Shown here in pieces: positions 45,257 through 52,989 of a DNA stretch of 64,000 nucleotides (position 1 is the stretch's first letter; every line of letters starts with the position of its first letter). The stretch is from assembly GCF_014203755.1 (NCBI RefSeq), contig NZ_JACHJS010000001.1:620001-684000 (forward strand), read 5' to 3'. A program made the translations under genes and the position numbers. Source of the stretch: Saccharothrix violaceirubra. Lineage in GTDB: Bacteria > Actinomycetota > Actinomycetes > Mycobacteriales > Pseudonocardiaceae. The notes below the pieces were generated by a model, which had not been told where the DNA came from, ran no database searches, and saw only the letters and a program-made list of their open reading frames with translations.

Positions 45257-46489
45257 GTGCGGTTGGCGGAAGTGTTCCGGCAGGCGGTCGGCGGCGACGC
45301 GACCGTGCGTTTCAGTGCGTACGACGGCAGCTCGGCGGGACCGTCCGACGCTGACGTGAGCGTCGAGGTCCGATCGCCGGAAGCGTTGTCCTACCTGGCT
45401 TCCGCGCCCGGTGAGCTGGGGCTGGCGCGTGCGTACGTGACCGGTCACCTCGAGGTCGTGGGTGACCTTTATGCGGCGCTGGGGCACCTTTCGGTGCTGT
45501 CGCTGAGTGCGGTGTCGTGGGCGAACCGGGTGGATCTGCTGCGGGTCGTCGGCAGGCAGTTGCTGTCGTCGCGGGTCGAGATTCCCAAGCAGGAGCGGCG
45601 CCTGCGGGGACTTCGCCACTCCAAGACGCGGGACCAAGCCGCCATCGCCCACCACTACGACGTGTCGAACACGTTCTATGAGTACGTGTTGGGCTCATCC
45701 ATGGCCTATACGTGTGCGGTGTACCCGACAGAGACATCCACATTGGAGGAAGCGCAGCACGCCAAACACGACCTGGTCGCGCGCAAGCTCGCCTTGAAGC
45801 CGGGCATGAGGTTGCTCGACGTCGGCTGCGGTTGGGGAGGCATGGTGATGCATGCCGCGCGTGAGTACGGCGTGCGTGCGTTGGGCGTGACGTTGTCGCG
45901 CAATCAAGCTGAGTGGGCACGTAAGGCGATCGTGGCCGCAGGCCTGTCGGATCTCGCGGAGGTGCGTCACCTCGACTACCGGGACGTGCGGGAGAGCCGC
46001 TTCGACGCGATCAGCTCGATCGGGCTGGCCGAGCACATCGGCAAGGCCAAACTCCCCGGCTATTTCAGGTTCCTCGCGCGCAAGCTCCGGCCCGGCGGTC
46101 GGATGCTCAACCATTGCATCACTCGATCCGGCAACCGGGAGCGCGCCCGGACCGGCAGGTTCATCGACCGGTACGTGTTCCCGGACGGCGAGCTGGTCGG
46201 TCCGGGGCACATCGTGTCCGTGATGAGCGACAACGGTTTCGAGGTCCGGCACGAGGAAAACCTTCGGGAGCACTACGCGCTCACCCTCGCGGCGTGGGGC
46301 GAGAACCTGGAGGAGCGGTGGGACGACGCCGTGTCCGAAGTGGGTACGGCGCGTGCGCGGGTCTGGCGGCTGTACATGGCGGCGTCGCGGCTGGGTTTCG
46401 AGCGCAACGCCGTGCAGTTGCATCAGGTGCTGGGCGTGAGGCTCGATGGGTCGTCGTCCCGGATGCCGTTGCGGCCGGATTGGCGCTGA
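45257..46489 (+). CDS. fatty acyl methyltransferase (BfaB/TmsB-like)
   Basis: A 410-residue SAM-dependent methyltransferase of the cyclopropane-fatty-acid synthase family: AIAHHYDVSNTFYEYVLGSSMAYTCAVYP, motif I LLDVGCGWGGMVMHAA, GVTLSRNQAEWA, and SIGLAEHIGKAKLPGYF with the ExxEH-like site. With the upstream FAD enzyme it methylates oleoyl chains at C10, the route to tuberculostearic acid. GTG 45257 follows GGGAG by seven bases. The 3' end overlaps the convergent TetR gene by 67 bp. Confidence 0.85.
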   Translation: MRLAEVFRQAVGGDATVRFSAYDGSSAGPSDADVSVEVRSPEALSYLASAPGELGLARAYVTGHLEVVGDLYAALGHLSVLSLSAVSWANRVDLLRVVGRQLLSSRVEIPKQERRLRGLRHSKTRDQAAIAHHYDVSNTFYEYVLGSSMAYTCAVYPTETSTLEEAQHAKHDLVARKLALKPGMRLLDVGCGWGGMVMHAAREYGVRALGVTLSRNQAEWARKAIVAAGLSDLAEVRHLDYRDVRESRFDAISSIGLAEHIGKAKLPGYFRFLARKLRPGGRMLNHCITRSGNRERARTGRFIDRYVFPDGELVGPGHIVSVMSDNGFEVRHEENLREHYALTLAAWGENLEERWDDAVSEVGTARARVWRLYMAASRLGFERNAVQLHQVLGVRLDGSSSRMPLRPDWR

Positions 46490-47025
46490 GGGCGCATTCC
46501 GTCGAGGAAGACCGAGAGCACGCGCTCGTGAGCGTCCGGACCTGCGTGTCCCAGTGCGTTGCCGATGCCGACCAGGAGTGCGCGCAGTTCGGCGAAGCCC
46601 AGGTCGTCGCGGACCGCATCGACGTGTTGGGCGTCGTCGAGGAGTCGGGTGAGGTTCGTGCGTAGTTGACCGGCGATCTCCTCCTCCGCGTCGGCCAGGT
46701 CGACGCCCGCCGCGATCAGGGCCTCGACCGTCGTGTTCTTGAAGTCGTCCTGGCCTGCGACGGCGCGCACGAACGCGAAGAACGCCTCGCCGGGCGACCG
46801 CTCGGTGCTGAACGTCCCCGCCTGTTCGGCCAGCCTGCGCAGGCGGGCGGCGTTGACCTCGGCGAGCAGGTCGTCCTTGGTCGGGAAGTGTCGGAACACC
46901 GTTCCGATGCCGACGCCCGCCTCCTTGGCGATGAGGTCGGTGGACACCGTGACGCCGTGTCGCGCGAAGCAGATGTCGGCCACCGCGACCAGTTTCGCCC
47001 GGTTCCGTACCGCGTCGATCCGCAT
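46423..47025 (-). CDS. TetR-family repressor
   Basis: A 200-residue TetR protein of the type FARHGVTVSTDLIAKEAGVGIGTVFRHFPTKDDLL (DNA-binding helices within residues 15-52, quoted in part), with a ligand domain featuring ERSPGEAFFAFVRAVAGQ and ERVLSVFLDGM. The last dozen residues run antisense into the methyltransferase gene. Its own leader has two matching palindromes (47051-47066, 47077-47092). The expected divergent target is missing or reduced to tiny ORFs. Confidence 0.87.
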   Translation of the reverse strand: MRIDAVRNRAKLVAVADICFARHGVTVSTDLIAKEAGVGIGTVFRHFPTKDDLLAEVNAARLRRLAEQAGTFSTERSPGEAFFAFVRAVAGQDDFKNTTVEALIAAGVDLADAEEEIAGQLRTNLTRLLDDAQHVDAVRDDLGFAELRALLVGIGNALGHAGPDAHERVLSVFLDGMRPQRQSGRNGIRDDDPSSLTPST

Positions 47026-47042
47026 TTCACCCGTCCGAGATG

Positions 47043-47092
47043 TTGACAGCCGGAGTGATCACTCCGAAACTGATACCGGAGCCGCAACTCCG
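47043..47092. promoter_or_regulatory. double TetR operator and plus-strand promoter
   Basis: CGGAGTGATCACTCCG (47051-47066) is a perfect 16-bp palindrome; CGGAGCCGCAACTCCG (47077-47092) keeps both five-base arms. Centres are 26 bp apart. TTGACA at 47043-47048 puts a plus-strand -35 directly against the first site. Confidence 0.7.
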
Positions 47093-47109
47093 AATACCGG
47101 GAGGATCCA

Positions 47110-47163
47110 GTGCACGACCCGTCCAGTAGAGCACCGCCTCATCGACCCGCCGTCGCCCCGTGA
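47110..47163 (+). CDS. possible 17-codon micro-ORF
   Basis: GTG 47110, preceded by GGGAGG at ideal spacing, opens 17 codons (MHDPSSRAPPHRPAVAP). It follows the double operator. It could be a leader peptide or the stump of a deleted gene. No homology is recognised. Confidence 0.3.
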   Translation: MHDPSSRAPPHRPAVAP

Positions 47164-47259
47164 CCCGTCCGCCGCCCCGTCGTGGAAGGGAGATCCGAAA
47201 CCGTCCGTTCCGAAGTCCCGTGAGACCCGCAGTCCGCGTTCGAACCAGGAGGTAGATAC

Positions 47260-47358
47260 ATGTCCGTAGTCCGCACGTCGCCGTCCGGAACACCGTTGGC
47301 GCCTGTCCGGCCATGTGCCAGGAGCCGTCCTCCGACGATACGGGTGCGGCCCGGGTAG
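47260..47358 (+). CDS. possible 32-codon small ORF
   Basis: ATG 47260 is preceded by a perfect AGGAGGT. The 32-residue product (MSVVRTSPSGTPLAPVRPCA..., basic) has no recognised family and its codon use is less GC-biased than neighbours. It ends 12 bp before the convergent chorismate mutase stop. Probably a remnant or leader peptide. Confidence 0.3.
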   Translation: MSVVRTSPSGTPLAPVRPCARSRPPTIRVRPG

Positions 47359-47369
47359 GAGGTGGGCCG

Positions 47370-47663
47370 TCAGTTCCGGCGAAGCGCGGAGTGCTCCGCC
47401 AACTCCAGGTCGACGAACGCGGTGATCATCGCCCGCCACACCGACTCGGCCACGTCCGGGGACAACCCGGCCTCCTCCGCGCGGGAGCGGGCCAGGGCGA
47501 TCACTTCGGCCACACGGTCGGGTGCGCGGACGTCCTGCTCGTCCTTCTTGAACGCCGCCGCGGTGCGCACCAGCTCCTGGCGGTCGGCGAGAAGGCGGAT
47601 CAGGGCCGAGTCCACGGTGTCGATGCGGGACCTGGTCTCGGTCAGTGATCGGGGTTCGGTCAT
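47370..47663 (-). CDS. chorismate mutase (AroQ-type domain)
   Basis: A 97-residue all-helical AroQ-class protein: SRIDTVDSALIRLLADRQELVRTAAAFKK at the start, DRVAEVIALARSRAEEAGL in the middle and WRAMITAFVDLELAEH at the end, with the Arg and Lys residues expected for chorismate binding. It would make prephenate for Phe/Tyr synthesis, though small secondary-metabolism mutases look alike. ATG 47663 is chosen; longer frames read through the upstream terminator hairpin. Confidence 0.85.
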   Translation of the reverse strand: MTEPRSLTETRSRIDTVDSALIRLLADRQELVRTAAAFKKDEQDVRAPDRVAEVIALARSRAEEAGLSPDVAESVWRAMITAFVDLELAEHSALRRN

Positions 47664-47679
47664 GCGGTGATCATGGCAG

Positions 47680-47705
47680 CGAGGCTCGGCGGGCGCCGAG
47701 CCTCG
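47680..47705 (-). terminator. intrinsic terminator of the protease gene
   Basis: A perfect 11-bp stem (47680-47690 with 47695-47705), loop GGGC, between the protease stop (47723) and the chorismate mutase start. Confidence 0.8.
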
Positions 47706-47722
47706 TGGCCTAACCCACCCGT

Positions 47723-48550
47723 TCATCCCAACCGGGAGAGGATCTGGGTGACCTGGTTCGAGGGGATCGCGAAGCCAATGCCGACACTGCCGGCCTCGCC
47801 GCCGTCGGTGGCGGGCGAGTAGATGGCCGAGTTGATCCCGACGACCTCGCCGGCCGCGTTGATCAGCGGGCCGCCCGAGTTGCCGGGGTTGATGGAGGCG
47901 TCGGTCTGGATCGCCTGGTAGCTCACCGTGCGTCGGCCCGTGCCGGGGACGGTGACGGTGCGGTCCAGGGCGCTGACGATGCCGGTCGTGACAGTGCCCT
48001 GGAGACCTTCGGGTGAACCGATCGCTACGACCTGGTCACCGATGTGGACCTGGTCGGAGTCGGCAAAGGTCGCCGGGGTGAGGTTGCCGGCGTCGGTGGC
48101 CTGGACGACGGCGAGGTCGCTGTTCGGGTCGGTGCCGACGACCTCGGCGTCGACGGTGCGGCCGTCGGCGAGGGTCACGGTCACCTGGCGGGCGCCGGAC
48201 ACGACGTGGTTGTTGGTGAGGATTCGGCCGTCTGCGTTCAGGACGACGCCGGAGCCGAGGCCCTCGCCCTGCGTGGTCGTGACGTTGATCTGTACGACGC
48301 TGGGCAGGGCCTTGGCGGCGATCGCGCTGACGTCGAAGCCGGTCGACGTGCTCGTCTGCCGCGCGACCGTCGTGCCGGTCGCGGTCGGTGTGACGGGTGC
48401 CTCGGCGCTGGAGTAGCCGACCACGCCACCGGCGATGCCGCCGAACAGGGCGGCTGCGAGGGCCGCCGAAGTCACCACGGTGCCGGTCCGCCGCCAGAAC
48501 GGCGACCGTGTCTCCAGGGGCCCGCGGGGGGCGGGAATGTCGTCTGCCAT
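47723..48550 (-). CDS. membrane-anchored HtrA/S1C-type serine protease
   Basis: About 275 residues. A short cytoplasmic tail precedes one membrane helix (VVTSAALAAALFGGIAGGVV), then an extracytoplasmic trypsin-like domain with the triad His in ILTNNHVVSG, Asp in DPNSDLAVVQ and Ser in INPGNSGGPLINAAGE. The PDZ domain usual in HtrA proteins is absent, as in some short actinobacterial members. ATG 48550 is used, but a TTG at 48610 overlapping the upstream stop would give 295 residues; no clear Shine-Dalgarno decides. It likely works in envelope protein quality control. Confidence 0.85.
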   Translation of the reverse strand: MADDIPAPRGPLETRSPFWRRTGTVVTSAALAAALFGGIAGGVVGYSSAEAPVTPTATGTTVARQTSTSTGFDVSAIAAKALPSVVQINVTTTQGEGLGSGVVLNADGRILTNNHVVSGARQVTVTLADGRTVDAEVVGTDPNSDLAVVQATDAGNLTPATFADSDQVHIGDQVVAIGSPEGLQGTVTTGIVSALDRTVTVPGTGRRTVSYQAIQTDASINPGNSGGPLINAAGEVVGINSAIYSPATDGGEAGSVGIGFAIPSNQVTQILSRLG

Positions 48551-48596
48551 GGGTTCCACGGTGATGCCGGTGGTTGTGAGCAAGCTGAGCGTCGGC

Positions 48597-50726
48597 TCAG
48601 GACTCGCCAAGAATCGTGGCGACCTGGTCGGCGTCGAGCGGGCCGGGGCCGAACAACGGTCCTTGGGCCGCGGTCACCCCGAGGTCGAGGAGTGCGGCGG
48701 CCTCGTCCTCGGTGGTGATGCCGCACGCGTGCAGCGCCAGACCGGCGCGGCGGGCGGTGTCGGGCAGTGTCGGGTCCGGGATGCCCTGGACCTTGATGCC
48801 GCTCACCGGAAGCCGACGCAGGCGGTCGGCGGGGAGCGTGTCGGAGATCTGTGCCAGTACGAGGCGGACCCCGTCGTCGGTGAGGATCGTCAGCTCTTCG
48901 GCCTGGTCGTCGCTTACCAGCGTCGGAACGCTTTCACCGAGTTCGAACTGGAGGAGGGAGGCAGGCAATTCGGCGGCGCGCAGGGCGCGGCGGACCTCGG
49001 CGACGAGTTCCGGTTCCTGGCACTGGCGTGCGGTCAGGTCCATGGTCAGCACGGGTGCGGCCGGGCCGAATCGGCGGTACCACTCGCCCGCGTCGGAGCA
49101 GGCGCGTTCGAGGACCCACCGACCGAGACGGACGACCATGCCGGTGACCGTGGCCAGTGACAGGACCGAGAGCATCGTGGTGGTGTCGAGCAGGCCGAGC
49201 ACCGGGTGGTCCCAGCGCAAGCGGGTCTCGACCGCGACCACGGTGCGCGAGGGCAATGCGTAGACGGGCTCGTAGTCGACGCGGAATTCGTCCTGCTCCA
49301 AGCCTCCCGCGATGGAGGCGGCGAGTCGGAGTAGTTCCTGTTCGCGGTCGTCGCGTGCCGGGTCGTAGAGTGCCCACTGCGCTTTGCCCTCGTCCTTGGC
49401 CCAGCCGAGGGTCACGGTGGCACGGCGCAGGAGTTCGACGGGGTCGGCGCCTCGGGTCTGGGCGACGACGATGCCGACGCTCGCCGCGACACCGATGCCG
49501 TAGTCGCCGATCCACAGGGCTTCGGAGAACAGATCGATCGCTTCCTCGACCTGTGCGACGACGGTGGCCACGTCGGTCGGGTCGTGGACGAGTACCCCGA
49601 ACTCGTCCGCGCCGATCCGGGCGACGCGGCCGTCGGCACCGAACACCGACCGCAGGTGGTTGGCGACCTCGATCAGGACGCGGTTGCCGGTCTCGTGGCC
49701 GAAGGCGTCGTTGACCACACGGAAGCCGTCGAGGTCGAACACGACGAGAGCGGCGGTGGTCGGGCCGAAACCGCCGACCGCGCCTTCGACCCAACCGAGG
49801 AACTGGGCGCGGTTGGCGAGGCCGGTGTGCGGGTCGCGCAGGCTCTGCCGGAGCAGTTGGTGTTGGAGTGCGCGGACCTCGTCGAGGTTCTCGACCAGCA
49901 TCACGTGGTACGCGGGCGTGCCTTCGTCGCGGACCAGGGAGATGCCGACGAGGACGTCGACGACCTCGCCGTCGGAGCGGAGCATGCGCTTCTCGGAGCG
50001 CACGTGTTCGCGCACACCGGAGGCGAGCGTGGCCAACGCCGAGTCGAGGTCGGCCTGGTCGTTGAGGTGGAAGAGATCGCGCGCGTTGGTCGCGGCCAGG
50101 GTGGTCGCGTCGTCATACCCGAGAAGGGAGAGGAGGGCGTCGTTGAACTCTCGTAGTCCGCCGTCGAGTCCGGTGATCACGATCGCCACGCCGGACGCTC
50201 GGAACAGGGCACGGAAGCGAGCTTCGCTGTCGCGCGACGTGTGTCGTAGCTCGCGTTCGGTCGAGTCGAACGTGTGCTCGCGGGATGCCTCGGCGTAGCC
50301 GGCGGCGATTCCGCCGAGCACGGCCATCAGGTGGGCGGCCTGGTCGTCGGGCAGACCGAACGCGGGTACGAGGCAGGTGCCGACGTGGGCGATCGACCGT
50401 TCCAGCGCGGTGACCGAGACGAATCCGTGCTCGACCAGTGCCCGTCCGACGCCGTGCACGGTCGTGGTCGGATAGGCGGGGCCGGTGAGGGCGTCGTGGA
50501 GCTGTTCGGTCAGGCGGCCGAGCAGGGCTACGAGGTGGTCGCGGTCGAGGTCGGACCGGGTCGGCGGGCCCAGGGCCGAGGCCCAGCTGCGTGCGAAGTC
50601 GTCGCAGGCGGCGTCGAACGCGAGGACGTTGTCGTGCCTTGGCGGCACGGCGTCTGTCTGTCCGACCATTTGCCCGGTATGCCCATCGTCGAAGGTCGTC
50701 GTGAACGGGTCCGTGTGGGTGGGCAC
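48597..50726 (-). CDS. PAS-GGDEF-EAL protein with degenerate catalytic motifs
   Basis: A 709-residue soluble protein. A helical N-terminal domain (about 40-150), a PAS domain (about 165-290), a GGDEF domain (about 295-455) and an EAL-like domain (about 475-705). The signature GGDEF is GADEF at about 372-376. The EAL motif is ETR (about 500-502), and the metal-binding DDFGTG and the downstream lysine motif are altered (DDGVRLVLAQ, IKVQGIP), so phosphodiesterase activity is very unlikely. It may work as a c-di-GMP-binding or signalling scaffold. GTG 50726. Confidence 0.88.
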   Translation of the reverse strand: MPTHTDPFTTTFDDGHTGQMVGQTDAVPPRHDNVLAFDAACDDFARSWASALGPPTRSDLDRDHLVALLGRLTEQLHDALTGPAYPTTTVHGVGRALVEHGFVSVTALERSIAHVGTCLVPAFGLPDDQAAHLMAVLGGIAAGYAEASREHTFDSTERELRHTSRDSEARFRALFRASGVAIVITGLDGGLREFNDALLSLLGYDDATTLAATNARDLFHLNDQADLDSALATLASGVREHVRSEKRMLRSDGEVVDVLVGISLVRDEGTPAYHVMLVENLDEVRALQHQLLRQSLRDPHTGLANRAQFLGWVEGAVGGFGPTTAALVVFDLDGFRVVNDAFGHETGNRVLIEVANHLRSVFGADGRVARIGADEFGVLVHDPTDVATVVAQVEEAIDLFSEALWIGDYGIGVAASVGIVVAQTRGADPVELLRRATVTLGWAKDEGKAQWALYDPARDDREQELLRLAASIAGGLEQDEFRVDYEPVYALPSRTVVAVETRLRWDHPVLGLLDTTTMLSVLSLATVTGMVVRLGRWVLERACSDAGEWYRRFGPAAPVLTMDLTARQCQEPELVAEVRRALRAAELPASLLQFELGESVPTLVSDDQAEELTILTDDGVRLVLAQISDTLPADRLRRLPVSGIKVQGIPDPTLPDTARRAGLALHACGITTEDEAAALLDLGVTAAQGPLFGPGPLDADQVATILGES

Positions 50727-50872
50727 GGCCTGTCGAGCGCCTTTTCTTCAATTGTCACTCGAATGGGGGAATTGGTTGAATCGTTGCGCGGACGTGAGCT
50801 TACTCAGGGCCGGCCGCGTGGGCACAGGGCGTCGGCCGAGAATTCCCGGGGCCGCAATTCGCGTACACGGAC

Positions 50873-50906
50873 GTGAGCCCCTCGCCCGGTAGGGGGAGGG
50901 GCTCAC
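50873..50906. terminator. hairpin, terminator-like
   Basis: Ten-bp arms GTGAGCCCCT/AGGGGCTCAC (50873-50882 with 50897-50906). It lies upstream of the GGDEF/EAL gene and downstream, on the minus strand, of the substrate-binding-protein gene. The stretch 50727-50872 holds the GGDEF/EAL promoter region with an AT-rich patch near 50745. Confidence 0.5.
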
Positions 50907-51524
50907 GGGACCGGCGCCGGCGAAGTGCGTCGGTCCGTCCTGGCGTCCGGTGTCGCCGGACGAGTCGGGCGTGTCGAGCGAGTTGAGCGGCGAGTTGAGA
51001 GCGATGAGGAGGCGGCGGGGCCGCAGGGTTGGCCGGGGGTGGGCCGGGGATTGGCCGGTGGCGCCCAGTGGGTGTCGGTGGCGCCTTGAGCGGTGGCTGT
51101 CGGTGGTTCGTGCTTGGCGGTTCGTGATCGGTGGACCATTGCGCGGGGACCGCTGATGGTGGGCCGCTGGGAGGCGGGGTCGCAGGAATGCGTTGGCGCG
51201 CTGGGTGGAGGGTCGCCGACGTCGGGGCCAGGGGCGGCGGGCTGTCGCCAGTGGCCTGGTGGTGGGCTGGCTGCGGGCTGGTGGTTGTCGGTGTTCGGCG
51301 GTGGTGTGTCGGGAGTGGTGTGTCGGGAGTGGTGTCCAGGCGTCCCGATGGCGGGACGCCTGGACCTTGGAGGGTGGATCGGGAGGTGGGGTGAGGCCTG
51401 AGGGGATGGCGGTTCGGGCGGGGTGGTCTGCCGGGGTGGTGATCTGGGTGGGCTGAGCGGGCGTGGGCTGGGAACGGGTGTCCGGGAGGAGTCTGGCCCG
51501 TTGCGGGTCGTTGGGGAGTGGGCT
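50907..51524. other. G-rich non-coding stretch
   Basis: About 600 bp in which the plus strand is markedly G-rich (GGTGG, GGGCC, GTCGGGAGTGGT runs). Open frames overlap in all three plus-strand frames simply because stop codons are depleted; none has the codon bias of a gene. It contains one perfect hairpin (51334-51365). Confidence 0.6.
51334..51365. terminator. perfect 13-bp hairpin
   Basis: Arms 51334-51346 and 51353-51365 pair without mismatch around GATGGC. It could terminate transcripts from the minus-strand operon ending at 51590, or an unannotated plus-strand RNA. Confidence 0.6.
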
Positions 51525-51604
51525 GTCAGTTGTGTCCGCTGTCAGGAGCGCCCGCTGTCAGGATCGCCCGTCGTCAGGTGTGTCGGTCGTCAGGAGTGTT
51601 CCGG
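51525..51604. repeat. 16-bp tandem repeat, five units
   Basis: Five consecutive 16-bp units starting GTCAG at 51525, 51541, 51557, 51573 and 51589 (for example GTCAGGAGCGCCCGCT). The last unit includes the stop codon and the final codons of the substrate-binding-protein gene. Confidence 0.85.
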
Positions 51605-52513
51605 CGGGCTGATCTCCGAGCGGGGGATGGCCGAGTCCTGGGTGCCCCACTTGGCGAGGATCTTGGAGTAGGTGCCGTTCTCGATCAGCTTGTTCACCGC
51701 TGCCTGAAACGCCGGTGCCAAGGGCGAGTCCTTGCGGAAGGCGAAGCCGACGTCGAGGCGCTTGAACTCGCCCAGGAACTTCAGGTTCGGCTGCTTGGTG
51801 GCGGCGAACCTGAGGCCGTTGATCGTGCTCATGATCACGTCGATGTGCTTCTGCTGGAGCCCCAGGTAGATCGCGGAGTTCTCGGAGAAGCTCAGCACCT
51901 CGTACGCCGGTTTGCCGGCGTCGGTGCAGACGTGCTTCTCCTTCTCCAACGTCGCCTCGAAGGTGGTGCCCGCGCCCGTGCCCACCTTCAGGCCGCAGAG
52001 CTGGTCCAGCTTCTTGATCTCGGTGAACCTCGTGTCGTCCTTGCGGATGGCGAAGCCCTGCCCGTCGTTGATGTACGTGGCGAAGTCGATCGTCTTCTTC
52101 CGCGCCTCGGTGACGCCGAAGTTTCCGGTGCCCACCTGGTACTTGTCGCTGGTCAACCCCGGGAGGATGTTCTCGAAGCTGGCGATCTCCCGCTCGACCC
52201 GCACGCCGAGGACCTTGCCCACCGCGTCGGCGATGTCGATGTCCAGGCCGATCGGGGTCTTGTTGTCGTCCGAGAAGTACGACGACGGGCCCGTGCCGCC
52301 GACCGACACGCCGAACTTGACCACACCCGCGTCGCGGACGTTCGCCGGCAGCAGTGCCGCCGCCGCGTCGTCCTTCACGACCTCGGCGACCGGGTTCTCC
52401 GACGGCTTCTCGGCCGCGCCCGGCAACGGGGTCTCGCCCGTGCCGCAGCCGCTCACCACCAAGGCGAGCAGCATCGTCAACGCCACCAGGCACTTCGTGC
52501 GCACAGCGGTCAC
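51590..52513 (-). CDS. amino-acid-type ABC substrate-binding lipoprotein
   Basis: A 307-residue lipoprotein: signal with lipobox LVVSGC (Cys about 23), then a periplasmic-binding-protein type 2 fold of the polar amino acid family (VVKFGVSVGGTGPSSYFSDD, GLDIDIADAVGKVLGV, FGVTEARKKTIDFATY, GTGAGTTFEATLE). The expected permease and ATPase are encoded divergently at 54439-56033. GTG 52513 overlaps the upstream GNAT stop as GTGA. The last codons lie in a 16-bp tandem repeat. Confidence 0.9.
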   Translation of the reverse strand: MTAVRTKCLVALTMLLALVVSGCGTGETPLPGAAEKPSENPVAEVVKDDAAAALLPANVRDAGVVKFGVSVGGTGPSSYFSDDNKTPIGLDIDIADAVGKVLGVRVEREIASFENILPGLTSDKYQVGTGNFGVTEARKKTIDFATYINDGQGFAIRKDDTRFTEIKKLDQLCGLKVGTGAGTTFEATLEKEKHVCTDAGKPAYEVLSFSENSAIYLGLQQKHIDVIMSTINGLRFAATKQPNLKFLGEFKRLDVGFAFRKDSPLAPAFQAAVNKLIENGTYSKILAKWGTQDSAIPRSEISPPEHS

Positions 52514-52989
52514 CCCAGGTCTTTCTCGAAGGGCAACGGCCCGACGGTCGGTGGATTCGCCACGTCGAACAACGCCGTGTACCCCGTGGCCAGGTACAGG
52601 TCGCGTGCCTCGGGCTGCCGTGGGCCCGTGGTCAGGTACATGCGGCGGTAGCCGTAGGAGGCCGCCTCCCGCTCGAGCTCGGCCATCACCCGACGGGCCA
52701 GGCCGCGCCGGCGGTGCGCGGCGGCCGTCCAGATGCGCTTGGCCTCCGCGGTGCGGGCGTCGTACCGCTTGAACGCCCCGCCGGCGACCGGCACGCCCTC
52801 CTCCAGCAGGAGGAGCAGGGTGCCGTGCGGCGGCTCGAACGCGTCGGCCGGGTAGCGGGTCATCTCGTCGACGGCACCGGGGCCGTAGCGGGTCGTGTAC
52901 TCGAACAGCAGCTCGTCGAGCATCGGCGTGACGAGCGGGTCCGCCAGCGTCACCCGCCGCACGTCCAACGCCCCCAGCGATCGGCTCAT
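52510..52989 (-). CDS. GNAT-family N-acetyltransferase
   Basis: A 159-residue acetyltransferase: GVPVAGGAFKRYDARTAEAK then the acetyl-CoA loop AHRRRGLARRVMAELEREA (RRxGLA) and the C-terminal ARDLYLATGYTALFDV. It overlaps both neighbours (ATGA with the monooxygenase stop, GTGA with the binding protein), so the three minus-strand genes form one operon. In analogous Bacillus operons the acetyltransferase N-acetylates S-substituted cysteines before oxidative cleavage; that role is an inference here. Confidence 0.85.
   Translation of the reverse strand: MSRSLGALDVRRVTLADPLVTPMLDELLFEYTTRYGPGAVDEMTRYPADAFEPPHGTLLLLLEEGVPVAGGAFKRYDARTAEAKRIWTAAAHRRRGLARRVMAELEREAASYGYRRMYLTTGPRQPEARDLYLATGYTALFDVANPPTVGPLPFEKDLG

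Noticed and set aside
51093..51456. Three overlapping plus-strand frames in the G-rich region.
   Set aside because: Open only because G-rich sequence lacks stop codons; Gly/Trp/Val simple composition and no gene-like codon bias.
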